From: Deltaproteobacteria bacterium
GTDB taxonomy: Bacteria; Myxococcota_C; UBA6777
DNA: 64,000 nt
Direction: 5' to 3'
NCBI GenBank assembly: GCA_006226375.1
Contig: SBHC01000055.1
Coordinates: 1-64,000, forward strand
Shown here in pieces: positions 28,296 through 37,363 of this stretch (its first letter is position 1; each line of letters starts with the position of its first letter). Made by a program: the position numbers and the translations under genes. Below the pieces are notes generated by a model. That model was not told the DNA's origin and ran no database searches. It worked only from the letters and a program-made list of their open reading frames with translations.

Positions 28296-30542
28296 TCAGC
28301 GCGTGCTGGATTCGGAGAGAAGCTCCTCGACCATCTTTCGGATGGCCTTTCTGTTAAACGGCTTTTCCAACAACGGTCGCTCTACGGTTTGGCAGAATTC
28401 ACGGGTTTGTTCTGTGAACGCTCCGCCTGTCATAAACACAAAGCGGTTTTGGTATTCGGGTCGTTGGCGTGAGGCAGCTTCGTACACTTCTTGACCTGTT
28501 AAGTCGGGCATTAACACATCGCAGAACACCAACCGGTAGTTGTGCTTCAGGCACTCTTCCAGTCCATGCCGACCTGCGTTGGCGATGGTGATCTGGTGAC
28601 CGCGAAGGATCCTGCGAAGCGATTGAGCAACCCGGGGTTCGTCATCGATGATAAGGATGGATGTTGAGGGTTGGTCATGAAGCATCGCAGTGGGCGGCGG
28701 TGGAGTTCCCTGAAGGACTGTATCGTTGAGATGCAATTGAGCCGGGATCGGGTTGCTCGGGGATGACACTGCAGCGCTGAGCTGCCCTCGGCCCAAATGG
28801 GGAAGCGCCTGGGTCTCATGAGGTTTGCTTTCTTTTCGGCGAAGAGAGAGCGGCTGGTGTGTGTGAAGCTCGGTTCCTGCTGCAGGCAATGTCACAGTGA
28901 ATGTGCTGCCATGTCCTTCCAGGCTTTGAACAGAGAGACGACCCCCAAAGCTTTCGACAATGTTGCGACAAACAAACAATCCAAGCCCTGTTCCAGAGCC
29001 AATGGGCTTGGTCGTAAAGAAAGGTTCAAAAATCACGGAGAGTTTGTCGGAGGGGATGCCTGCGCCGTTGTCTGTTACGGAGACCATCACTTGGTGGTGC
29101 GTCTCATCGTATTCGGTCTGAATCAGTAACAAGCTTGGTGGACCTGACGACTGTGACATGGCCTGGGCTGCGTTCACGATAAGGTTCAAGAACACCTGCT
29201 CCAGCCGACTCTGTACGGCATACACGTAAGGAATGGGGTGGTAGTCCCGGTGGAGCTGTGCGTTTTGCAACACTTGGTTGGCTGCCATCTGCAACGCTTT
29301 GTCCAGAGTGTGGTGAAGATTGACGTGGTCCGACTCATCCGTTTCTTGGCGAGTGTAGGTTTTTAGGTCTCTAACAATGGCTGCGATTCGATTGGAGCCT
29401 TCCAGCGCTTCACGGAGAAGCTCTTGCCAATGCACAATGTGCGCGGAGGAGTAGCTGTTTTGGTGGGACAGCTGTTCATGGACTTCTTCCAAGTGCCCCA
29501 CGATGTAGGTTAAGGGGTTGTTGATCTCATGCCCGACGCTCGCGGCAAGTGTTCCCAACTCTGCCATCCGGTTGGCCTGCATCAATTCGTAGTGAAGTCG
29601 GTTGCGTTCGGTGATATCCCGGACAATCGCGAGCACCTCCCCGTGCCCACCTTCCACAACCCGGATCTCGTAATCGATATGTTGGTCGGGCATTTCCAGG
29701 CGACATTCCAGGAGAGCAGCCTGGTGATTGGCAAACACTTTCTTGGCGTGGGTCTGGATAAAGGCGATCAGCTCATGAGGGGCATGCACGACGTGTCGTT
29801 TTCTCTGATTCGGAGGCGCTTCGCGTGTCGGCGTCCAACCCGCGAGGCTCTCTTTGAAGGCCGTCACTCTGCCTTTGGGGTCAATGCAGAACATCAAATC
29901 AGGGATGGCTTCGAGGAGTGCGCGGTTTTTCCCTTCGCTGTTCCGAAGCTGTTCTTCGGTCTCCTTGTTCTCTGTGACATCGTGAATGGAGAGGACCACA
30001 CCGCCGATGGCTTTGTGGTGAAACTGATTGTGTAGGCTTCCTTCCATTATTCGCCAGAGCCCAGATTGGTGCCAAAAGCGGAATGAGCAGGGCCGGTGCT
30101 GATCCGGTTGACCCATCAGAGAGCCAAACGCTTGCAACATCTCGGGGGTGTCGTCGGGGTGAATCAGGTCAAAGCAGCTTTTGCCGATCAAAGATTGGTT
30201 TTCGTAACCCAACACGCGCTGTGTTGATGGACTTTGGTACTGAATCCCACCTCCACCGGTAAGCACAAAAATAACATCGTTGGTGTAGGTGAGAAGCGCA
30301 TGCGTGTGTTCGGCAAGGACCTGCCGAGGTTGGGCGTCTTCTTGGGCAACGTCTTCGATTTTGACCGTCGGTCTGGATTCCTGGGATGGACTGTCTTGAA
30401 AACCAAAAACTTTCCTCGGAGGAAACTGCATGTGGTGATTGGGTCCCGAGGCGAGGCCCGAACTTTTCCAGCCCAAAGCCCGCTTCCAGCGAACGGGAGA
30501 TGGGGCGTTGGAGTCATGGGTTTTGTCGTTGGACTGACTCAT
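28296..30542 (-). CDS. PAS-PAS hybrid histidine kinase with C-terminal receiver
   Basis: The 748-residue soluble sensor has two PAS domains (about 81-191 and 204-316), a HisKA domain with His338 (SVGHEINNPLTYI), an HATPase_c domain (DNGAGIP, GTGLGL), a proline-rich linker, and a C-terminal receiver with phospho-acceptor Asp675 (FCDVLMPD) and conserved lysine in LEKPF. It should sense through PAS, autophosphorylate, and either relay phosphate internally or use the receiver to control itself. The start at 30542 is fixed by an ATGA overlap with the stop of the upstream histidine-kinase gene, indicating translational coupling. An upstream ATG at 30584 is therefore rejected. It converges on the giant kinase gene with 31 bases between stops. 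Confidence 0.93.
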   Translation of the reverse strand: MSQSNDKTHDSNAPSPVRWKRALGWKSSGLASGPNHHMQFPPRKVFGFQDSPSQESRPTVKIEDVAQEDAQPRQVLAEHTHALLTYTNDVIFVLTGGGGIQYQSPSTQRVLGYENQSLIGKSCFDLIHPDDTPEMLQAFGSLMGQPDQHRPCSFRFWHQSGLWRIMEGSLHNQFHHKAIGGVVLSIHDVTENKETEEQLRNSEGKNRALLEAIPDLMFCIDPKGRVTAFKESLAGWTPTREAPPNQRKRHVVHAPHELIAFIQTHAKKVFANHQAALLECRLEMPDQHIDYEIRVVEGGHGEVLAIVRDITERNRLHYELMQANRMAELGTLAASVGHEINNPLTYIVGHLEEVHEQLSHQNSYSSAHIVHWQELLREALEGSNRIAAIVRDLKTYTRQETDESDHVNLHHTLDKALQMAANQVLQNAQLHRDYHPIPYVYAVQSRLEQVFLNLIVNAAQAMSQSSGPPSLLLIQTEYDETHHQVMVSVTDNGAGIPSDKLSVIFEPFFTTKPIGSGTGLGLFVCRNIVESFGGRLSVQSLEGHGSTFTVTLPAAGTELHTHQPLSLRRKESKPHETQALPHLGRGQLSAAVSSPSNPIPAQLHLNDTVLQGTPPPPTAMLHDQPSTSILIIDDEPRVAQSLRRILRGHQITIANAGRHGLEECLKHNYRLVFCDVLMPDLTGQEVYEAASRQRPEYQNRFVFMTGGAFTEQTREFCQTVERPLLEKPFNRKAIRKMVEELLSESSTR

Positions 30543-31408
30543 GGCGTACTCGTTTGGCTGACAGGCAAGTAACCCCGAACCCAAGTCCCTTTCCCCAGTT
30601 GGCTCTTGATCTGAAGCGACCCTCTGTGTTGTTCAAAACATTGCAATGCAAGCGGAAGCCCCAACCCTAGATGTTGGTGAGGGCTCGCTGGCCATAGGCT
30701 GGTGGAGGGACGCATCGCCTCTGGAATGGAGGACTCGTGCATCCCACACCCTGTGTCTTGGACATCTATCATCACCCAACCTTCCGCACATAGCGTTTTG
30801 ACTGTCAACGTCCCTCGATCCGCCATCGAGAGGGCGGCGTTGTCGAGCAGGCTGAGCACGGCGTGAAGCAACTGTCCTGGATCTCCATCGACCTTCGGAA
30901 CTGGAGATAGCTCTTGGACGATAGACCCTTTGTATTTGATGGCATTGTGGGTCAACTGCATCGCCTGTGTGACCACGTGATTGGGATCCAACGGCTTCGC
31001 TTCTGGGTCTTGTCTGAGAAGACCTTTGGCAAACTCTCGAAGGCTTTGGGTGGTATGAGGCAACAACTGAAGGCCATCCATCGTCTCTTCCATCATGGCG
31101 TCGATGTCTTCCCACAAACCTTCCAAATCTTCTTGCTGAGACCAGCTCTTTGCCTGATTCAACCACACCGGAGAGGGGGGGGTTGCTCCTTCCGCGGCCG
31201 TTTGCAACAGCTGCGAGCCTTGACGAAGGTGCTCCATGTACTCCGAGAGAGTCTCTATGTTGCTCATGATGTACGTGACTGGATTGTTAAACTCGTGAAC
31301 AATCCCCGGCAACAATCGGGCGAGAGTCATCATGCCGTGTTGTTTGCGTTGGAACCCTCCAAGGTCAGTGGCTTCCCATGTTGATGGGTTTGTCTCCCGT
31401 AAATTCAT
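30539..31408 (-). CDS. Soluble sensor histidine kinase without a sensory domain
   Basis: The 289-residue protein is essentially only a transmitter. The phospho-acceptor is His38 (PGIVHEFNNPVTYI) in a HisKA domain, followed by a HATPase_c domain with the N-box region LLHAVLSLLDNAA, the G1 box DTGCGM, and a degenerate G2 (HLGLGLPLAL). With no input domain of its own, it probably takes its signal from a partner. Its stop codon overlaps the start of the PAS hybrid kinase (ATGA), and the HTH-receiver gene lies 175 bases upstream on the same strand. The three genes look like one phosphorelay operon. The ribosome-binding site is weak (AGAGAG). Confidence 0.88.
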   Translation of the reverse strand: MNLRETNPSTWEATDLGGFQRKQHGMMTLARLLPGIVHEFNNPVTYIMSNIETLSEYMEHLRQGSQLLQTAAEGATPPSPVWLNQAKSWSQQEDLEGLWEDIDAMMEETMDGLQLLPHTTQSLREFAKGLLRQDPEAKPLDPNHVVTQAMQLTHNAIKYKGSIVQELSPVPKVDGDPGQLLHAVLSLLDNAALSMADRGTLTVKTLCAEGWVMIDVQDTGCGMHESSIPEAMRPSTSLWPASPHQHLGLGLPLALQCFEQHRGSLQIKSQLGKGTWVRGYLPVSQTSTP

Positions 31409-31583
31409 ACGAACTCTCTGCCTCTCTGCTCAAGTGACATCTCTTGGACAAGCGTCTTCATTTCTTACAACGTCGCATTGCACAAACCCCCTTAGGCAAG
31501 GACGAAAAAAACGCAGGCTCTCCGATGAAACAAGAACGATTTCTGGCAGAAAGGTTGGGGCCTATCAGGAAGAGCAGAGGAGC

Positions 31584-32177
31584 CTACTCCACAAGTTGAA
31601 GACCCATCAGGCTGCGTACCTTATCGACAAGCTCTTTGTTGCGAAAGGGCTTGGCCAGAATGTCGTCTGCACCCACTTCCAACGCAGATTGCAGTTCGTC
31701 TTCCCCCATTGCTGACACAACCAGGATTTTTGTGGCTTTGTCTTTCTCCGAGCTTCGTACCAGCTGGATGACTTCTTTTCCCCCAAGGCCCGGCATGTTC
31801 AAGTCAAGAGTGATCACCGTTGGGCTAAACTCTGTCAGAAGCAAGCCTGCTGCAAACCCATTCTCGGCTTTTGCTGTTTCGAAGCCCGCGCGTTTCAGGG
31901 CGCGCTCCATGCTTGAAGCCGCTCGAAGATCATCCTCAACAATCAACACTTTCGGTTGGCTGTCTTCGCCCTCGTCCTGTAACTCCTTGGGAATCGGCAT
32001 CTTGTTGCCTTCCAAGAAAGCAATCAAAGCCTCTCGTCGTACCCTGTTGTCTCCCCGTCCAGGGAGTTGATACGCTTCCAGGTACCCCTTCTCAATCCAA
32101 CGAATGACCGTGCGGAAATGAACCCCGCAAAATTTGGCGATGTCTCCAGTTGTAAAGACATTCCTTTCTTCTTTCAT
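31584..32177 (-). CDS. Response regulator with N-terminal MerR/excisionase-like HTH and C-terminal receiver
   Basis: The 197-residue protein has an unusual order for a response regulator. An excisionase/MerR-type winged helix (about 7-57; FTTGDIAKFCGVHFRTVIRW) comes first, then a receiver domain (about 76-193) with acidic pocket VEDD, phospho-acceptor Asp125 (TLDLNMP), Ser in VVSAMG, and Lys in LAKPF. Phosphorylation presumably changes how the HTH binds DNA. As the first gene of a reverse-strand run followed by two histidine kinases, it is their most likely output. The ATG at 32177 is preferred to the adjacent TTG at 32180. Confidence 0.9.
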   Translation of the reverse strand: MKEERNVFTTGDIAKFCGVHFRTVIRWIEKGYLEAYQLPGRGDNRVRREALIAFLEGNKMPIPKELQDEGEDSQPKVLIVEDDLRAASSMERALKRAGFETAKAENGFAAGLLLTEFSPTVITLDLNMPGLGGKEVIQLVRSSEKDKATKILVVSAMGEDELQSALEVGADDILAKPFRNKELVDKVRSLMGLQLVE

Positions 32178-32513
32178 CAAACCTACTCGTTTTTTCGTCT
32201 TCCAACAGCCACTTTCAAGACGCTCCCATCATCCCATGTTTCATTGGATCTGGCAAGCCATCAATTCCTGGATTGATCCGATCCCACCCTTCATACTGTT
32301 GGGTCATGGGTTTGCTCCTGTAATTGTGTTTTGTGTTGTTTGTGTAGTTATTGTAAAAATGTCATAAAAGTAAAAAGGTATATAAAATCAATAATATGGC
32401 TTTTATTGTCGGAGAACCCTTCAGGTACTTCATTTTCCGCCGTTTTTTAGTGATGAAAACAAAACAAGACTGGCAAGCGGTCTTGGGGTGACCAACAAAG
32501 GATCAGAAAAGCT
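32178..32513. other. AT-rich intergenic region upstream of the vWA-PilY1 gene
   Basis: These 336 bases separate the divergent HTH-receiver and vWA-PilY1 genes and must contain promoters for both. Positions of about 32320-32415 are strikingly A+T-rich compared with the rest of the window (runs such as TATATAAAATCAATAATATG), which suits a promoter with upstream elements or a site for a nucleoid protein. A TGGCAAGCGGTCTTGGGG at about 32470 vaguely resembles a sigma-54 site, but its spacing and -12 element are wrong. I see no convincing coding frame. Confidence 0.4.
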
Positions 32514-35500
32514 ATGAACCGAGTGATAGAGAATGTCGAAATTGGAGAGAAGAGAACATCTCACAGGCAATTGCGTGGTGAGCATGGAGTTCGCTTCTCT
32601 TGTGGTCGAGGAGTTCTCTGGGTTTGGTTGGGATCGTTAACCTTGGCTATGATGATGCTTATGAGCCCTGGTTTGGCTCAGGCTGAGCAGTGTGGTGCCT
32701 GCCTTTCTGATGCTTGGTGTGGCAGCAACACGGTGAATGGGGCTCTCTGTGGAGCTGGGAAGAACCGCTGCCACCCACGAACCAACAAGTGTGTTCAGTG
32801 TGTGACAGACGGTGACTGCAAGACAGGCGAAACTTGCAACTCGTCCCACCAGTGTGCTCCCTCTGTTTGTCCTTCTTCCTGCCAGAGTGACTTTGATTGC
32901 TTGCAGGCTGCTTGTGGTACCCGAACTCGTTGCATTGAGAACGCTTGCCAAGACGCTTCCGACGCAGCTGGTTGTCAGCCTCCTAACCTCGTCGTAATGC
33001 TTGACCGCTCTGGAAGTATGCAGTTTGCTGGAAACTCTCTCGTTGATTCCAAGCAACCTTGCTCCCAAGTCCAAGACTGCCTCACCCAAATGCAGGGAAT
33101 GAAGCCTCCTCATACACCTGTCTATGCTTACGAATGTCGAAGCAGCAGCTCTCTGGGTGTAAACACTTGTCACTACACCCGCTGGGATGTTGCCGTAAGC
33201 TCCCTGAAAACAGTTATCGGTCAATACGGTGGAACCCAAGAAGAGAACTTTAAGAACCGGAAGGTTCGGTTTGGCTTGATCTTGTTTGATAGCTACGGTC
33301 AAGTGTTGGGTCCCATCTATCGAGATCCCCCTGACATGTACAAGCTCCTGAACGATGCTCGCTCCAATGGTGGTACTCGTTATGATCGTGCATTTCAAAC
33401 CACCAAAGACCACTTGATGGATGTTCTGCCCAAGGACGTTGTCAAACGAAGAAAAACTGCGGTGATGTTCATCACAGACGGTGAGCCAAACGAGGGTTGC
33501 AGTGCTTCACCTTTGCTGGTTGATAGCATTTACAAGATGACGAATTCGAACAACGAACCCCGCGAAATCAAAACCTACGCTGTGGGTTTTGGTTCAGGTC
33601 TGAACGCCAACGCGAACAACTGTTTGACCAAGCTTGCGATCGCTGGACGGACCGACGCCCAACGATGTGACTCTGGAACCTGCCTCTCCTTTTATGTCGC
33701 AGACACCTCAGCGTCATTGTTGAACACCTTTCAGGACATCATCAACGCCGCAACCGAAGAGGTATGTGATGGTTTGGACAATGACTGTGATGGTCAAATC
33801 GACAACCGCAGCGATGGTTCTTGCAACTGTGTGAAGTCTCGAACTGGGGTGACGTCCGCCTTACCGGCAGCAAGCTCAACTTCTTACCTCAAGGGTGTAC
33901 GACTCTACACCTTCTTGTCCTCGTACGAGGATGGAGGAACTTGTCCTCAGCCGGACACCGACGAAGCCAAGAATGTGGAGATGTACAACAAAGCTTGTCG
34001 GAACAAATCGAAGCATGCCGTCTCTTGCACAGGCGCTACGGAAGAACCCGCTGGTGATGCCTACAGTTATTACTGCAATCGTTGCTGTGGTTCATCAGTG
34101 ACCCAATCGGGAGACCAGACCTGCTCTTGGGGACAGGATCATTTGTGTCGGAAAGCTCCATGGAGTGGTTCAACAGGTTGCTCTGATAGCTGTACCACTT
34201 GGTGCCAGGATCACAAGATCGCGGCGACAGATTGCAACATGCCTCGTGGCTTCCTCCGCCGAAGTGGCTCTGGATACGACAGCATGGGCAAGTTGACTGT
34301 ACTGTCAACCACAGACTTCTCTGAAGATGTTCTCAACAAGCAGGCCGGTCGATGGCTGTTTACTCTCTTGCCTGGGAGTGACCCACGGACTGTTCCAACA
34401 GACCAACGTCCCTTGGTTGCCGACGTGATTCCAGATCAATTCCATTACCCCACGCGGGATGGAATTCAATGGTCCAAACCTGTGGCTTCTTGGGGAAGCA
34501 AAAACTACCATTTCAGTGTGAACAACGAGCAGCTTACCTTCGCGATGCTTGGTATTGAGAGCAAACATTGTGATGCGACTTCCTGCGCTCGTGACCGCGC
34601 AGACACCATCGGGTTGATTCTTGGGTACAACGAGTCGAACAACGCCAAGCTTCGGACCCATCGCTTGGGTGCGATCTATCATTCTACACCGACCGTGATG
34701 AGTCCTCCCTCCGCTACCTTAAATAACAAAGAGTACTTGGACTGGCTGAACCAGCCCATCCCCAATAGCTCATCGAGCAACTACAACGTATCCCAGCGAC
34801 CCCGAATTGTGTTTGTGGGTAGCAACGATGGCATCATGCACGCATTCAACGCGGAAACCGGAGTGGAGTTGTGGGGCTACATCCCGCAAACGGTTCTGCA
34901 CAAATCTCGGAGCGTAACCAACGGTGCCATGCCGGATGGAAAGCGTGTTTACACCGTGGATGGAACGCCGGTGGTGGAAGACGTGGAGATGTATCGCTAC
35001 TTTGATGCGAATTCAAACGCATTTGTCTCCAAGTGGCGCTCGGTTCTCGTGTTTGGCCTTCGTTCGGGCGGGAAGGGTTATGTCGCTATGGATGTGACCA
35101 ATCCGTATCGTCCCCGCTTGCTCTGGGAAATCTCCAACACAAGCCTGAAGGATCCTGCGCAACCCACGTTGGGTACCTTTGACCGGTTGGCTTTGACCTA
35201 CGCCAAGCCAGTGATTATGAAACTGGCGGTGCAGTGGGAAGGTCGCACCCAAGAGCGCGCTGTCGCTGTTCTGGCTGGAGGAATTGACCTCATCCAGAAA
35301 GGTAGCGCGATGGTCATTGACCAACTCAACCCCAAGAGCGGCGGCGTGATCTACCTGGTGGACTTGGAGACGGGCAAGCTGATCCGTGAGATCTTCCCGA
35401 ACGATCCTGAGAATGGCGTCGCTGTAGGGAAAGAGCGGGGCATCGCTGCTACTCCTGTTGCCGTTGCGCCGCTGCCTGCGGTCGCCGACCGTCTCTTTGT

Positions 35501-36581
35501 GGCGGATGTTCTCGGACGAATCTTCCGGATTGACCTTCGCTCCACGGACCCCACGAAGTGGAAAGCGGCCCTGTTTCATAGCTTGTTCACTGAAAATGAA
35601 GTGGCCATGCCGGTCATGACTGCACCAGCAGTTGCCTACAACGAGCGAGGAGAAGTGGTTCTGTTTGGCGGAACAGGAAACCTCCAAAACATTAACTTTG
35701 TCACGGGAATGAACAAGCTCTTCTCGATTCGAGAGAAGCTGACCTTGGATCCCACGACCCAAGAGCCGGTGGTTCGGGCTGTTCCCAACTACATTGCACC
35801 TCTTCACAAGATGCTCAAAGAGGACACCAGCAACGGTACCACCACAGAGATCTCGGCCCGAAGCTACACGGGCGAACGACTCACTGGTACTCCCATGATT
35901 TACAGCGGGACCGCATACTTCCCCACGTATACGCCGAGCACCGACCTCCCCATTTGCGGTGTCCCTGGAGAATCAAGAATCTACGGGATTCACTTCGACC
36001 ATCGCTGCCGTACAGGCAACTGCCATCCCTTGGCTGGAGAAAGCGCTCAACATTACTACCACCGTGTTCAGGCTTATGTGAAGTCAACGCGGACCCCGCT
36101 CAAGTGCTGTGAAGGGGATGGAACCTGCGGTGTTGGTGATGACGCCTTGCCTGCGGACGACACCTTCCTGGCGACTCCCACGACGTGTGGCGATCTCCAC
36201 TACACGGTGCCGATGTTGCAGGACAACAGCCAGGCTCAGCCTTACCAGTACTACCGATATCTCGGTTTGGGAGCGAACACTCTGAGCATGGGCTCCCAGG
36301 TCGTCTTCCAACCCGGTCGTGTTCAAGTCCAACGGGTCGCTAAGACTTCAAGCAACTTGGTCACACACAACTTTACCGTGGTGAGCCCCGGACAGATGAT
36401 GCTGGCTTTCCAAATCGCCGGACGAAACCTGGCCAAGCTTGAGAAGTTCAAGTTGGATCGTCTTCGTGCTGTGTCCCTCACCACAGACTCCAGCCTCAAG
36501 GAAGGTAACTTCGCTACAATGCGAGTCTCGCAAACGGCTCCTCCCATCGCTGTCGCCTCCTGGGGAAGCCTCTTCTACTAA
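32514..36581 (+). CDS. Secreted vWA / MopE-motif / PilY1-like beta-propeller protein
   Basis: The 1,355-residue exported protein has a long basic N-region and a signal peptide ending at about AQA (residue 58). A Cys-rich region (about 59-150) is followed by a von Willebrand A domain (about 155-410) with an intact MIDAS (LDRSGSM, a Thr in GGTRYD, ITDGEPN). A MopE-type metal-binding motif (CDGLDNDCDGQID, about 420-432) follows. The C-terminal half resembles the PilY1/PilC beta-propeller (FVGSNDGIMHAFNAETGVELWGYIP as separate blades, DGTPVVEDVEMY). PilY1 proteins act at the tip of type IV pili in adhesion, motility and surface sensing. No other pilus gene is in the window. It could be a pilus-tip adhesin or a free surface protein. 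Confidence 0.88.
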   Translation: MNRVIENVEIGEKRTSHRQLRGEHGVRFSCGRGVLWVWLGSLTLAMMMLMSPGLAQAEQCGACLSDAWCGSNTVNGALCGAGKNRCHPRTNKCVQCVTDGDCKTGETCNSSHQCAPSVCPSSCQSDFDCLQAACGTRTRCIENACQDASDAAGCQPPNLVVMLDRSGSMQFAGNSLVDSKQPCSQVQDCLTQMQGMKPPHTPVYAYECRSSSSLGVNTCHYTRWDVAVSSLKTVIGQYGGTQEENFKNRKVRFGLILFDSYGQVLGPIYRDPPDMYKLLNDARSNGGTRYDRAFQTTKDHLMDVLPKDVVKRRKTAVMFITDGEPNEGCSASPLLVDSIYKMTNSNNEPREIKTYAVGFGSGLNANANNCLTKLAIAGRTDAQRCDSGTCLSFYVADTSASLLNTFQDIINAATEEVCDGLDNDCDGQIDNRSDGSCNCVKSRTGVTSALPAASSTSYLKGVRLYTFLSSYEDGGTCPQPDTDEAKNVEMYNKACRNKSKHAVSCTGATEEPAGDAYSYYCNRCCGSSVTQSGDQTCSWGQDHLCRKAPWSGSTGCSDSCTTWCQDHKIAATDCNMPRGFLRRSGSGYDSMGKLTVLSTTDFSEDVLNKQAGRWLFTLLPGSDPRTVPTDQRPLVADVIPDQFHYPTRDGIQWSKPVASWGSKNYHFSVNNEQLTFAMLGIESKHCDATSCARDRADTIGLILGYNESNNAKLRTHRLGAIYHSTPTVMSPPSATLNNKEYLDWLNQPIPNSSSSNYNVSQRPRIVFVGSNDGIMHAFNAETGVELWGYIPQTVLHKSRSVTNGAMPDGKRVYTVDGTPVVEDVEMYRYFDANSNAFVSKWRSVLVFGLRSGGKGYVAMDVTNPYRPRLLWEISNTSLKDPAQPTLGTFDRLALTYAKPVIMKLAVQWEGRTQERAVAVLAGGIDLIQKGSAMVIDQLNPKSGGVIYLVDLETGKLIREIFPNDPENGVAVGKERGIAATPVAVAPLPAVADRLFVADVLGRIFRIDLRSTDPTKWKAALFHSLFTENEVAMPVMTAPAVAYNERGEVVLFGGTGNLQNINFVTGMNKLFSIREKLTLDPTTQEPVVRAVPNYIAPLHKMLKEDTSNGTTTEISARSYTGERLTGTPMIYSGTAYFPTYTPSTDLPICGVPGESRIYGIHFDHRCRTGNCHPLAGESAQHYYHRVQAYVKSTRTPLKCCEGDGTCGVGDDALPADDTFLATPTTCGDLHYTVPMLQDNSQAQPYQYYRYLGLGANTLSMGSQVVFQPGRVQVQRVAKTSSNLVTHNFTVVSPGQMMLAFQIAGRNLAKLEKFKLDRLRAVSLTTDSSLKEGNFATMRVSQTAPPIAVASWGSLFY

Positions 36582-36630
36582 AGAAGATACAACAAATCCC
36601 CTCTTGTTATCCCACACGGCCTTCTTTCCT

Positions 36631-37137
36631 CTAGCTTCCCTCTGACAAACCCAACACATCAACAACCTTCTCTGCAATGGCGGCCAGGTCCTGTCTGGGA
36701 ACCTGGGGCGCTTTTACGCCTTCAGGCGGTGTATCATCCGTAACGATTGCGACGATGTCTTTTCGTTCGAGAGCCAAAGCAGGGGTTCCTCGTTCCTCCC
36801 TCCAGACTTCAAGTTTGGGTCCCACTGAGTCGATGTTTCCCTCGACAACGACAAGGTCACAGTCCTCATAAAGTGGGGCGAGCTTTTCGTAGATGTCGGA
36901 TTGGGTGGGGGTGCGGAAGAATACACCAGTGATATCCGGCGTCACGATGCAAGCTGGATTGCCTCCGGCTTCTCGGTGTCGGTACGAGTCTTTGCCTGGT
37001 GTATCAAGGATGTGATGGTGGGACGAGTGCTTGAGGGTCCCAACCTTGTATCCTTTTTCGGTGAGAGCACGAACCAATTCCACCGTGAGCGTGGTTTTTC
37101 CATGGTTGCGTCTTCCAACGATGTGTATGCGCTTCAT
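36631..37137 (-). CDS. mobB: Molybdopterin-guanine dinucleotide biosynthesis protein B
   Basis: The 168-residue protein is a P-loop GTPase-like accessory factor of molybdenum-cofactor synthesis, helping MobA attach GMP to molybdopterin. Family signatures are the start MKRIHIVGRRNHGKTTL with the P-loop, the GTLKHSSH segment, DTPGKDSYRHREAG, and a DLVVVEG near the middle. The start at 37137 is supported by AAGGAAGAG just upstream; longer starts add non-homologous sequence. No mobA, moa or molybdoenzyme gene is nearby, so it is an isolated member of the pathway. It is divergent from the DUF362 gene. Confidence 0.92.
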   Translation of the reverse strand: MKRIHIVGRRNHGKTTLTVELVRALTEKGYKVGTLKHSSHHHILDTPGKDSYRHREAGGNPACIVTPDITGVFFRTPTQSDIYEKLAPLYEDCDLVVVEGNIDSVGPKLEVWREERGTPALALERKDIVAIVTDDTPPEGVKAPQVPRQDLAAIAEKVVDVLGLSEGS

Positions 37138-37363
37138 TGTCTCTTCCTTGTTTCCGGAATGTTTGAATGGGTGTGTGGTGGCATTGGTTGTACTTGGAAT
37201 TGGAGTCAAAGTCATCCCCATCCCTACGAGCTGTCGGTCTGCTCTGACGTTTGCAGAGACAAATGTGGTGATTCATTATTGGACTGGCTTGTCGTTTCCT
37301 TCTAAAAACCCTAGGATGGAGGTGAGTGGGACGTACGCGATTGAAAAGCAGGAGTGTGCAGCT

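Noticed and set aside
32465-32485. Sigma-54-like site (TGGCA...TTGG) 30-50 bases upstream of the vWA-PilY1 gene
   Set aside because: The -12 element lacks GC and the spacing from the GG is off by about one base, so it does not fit the strict GG-N10-GC rule.
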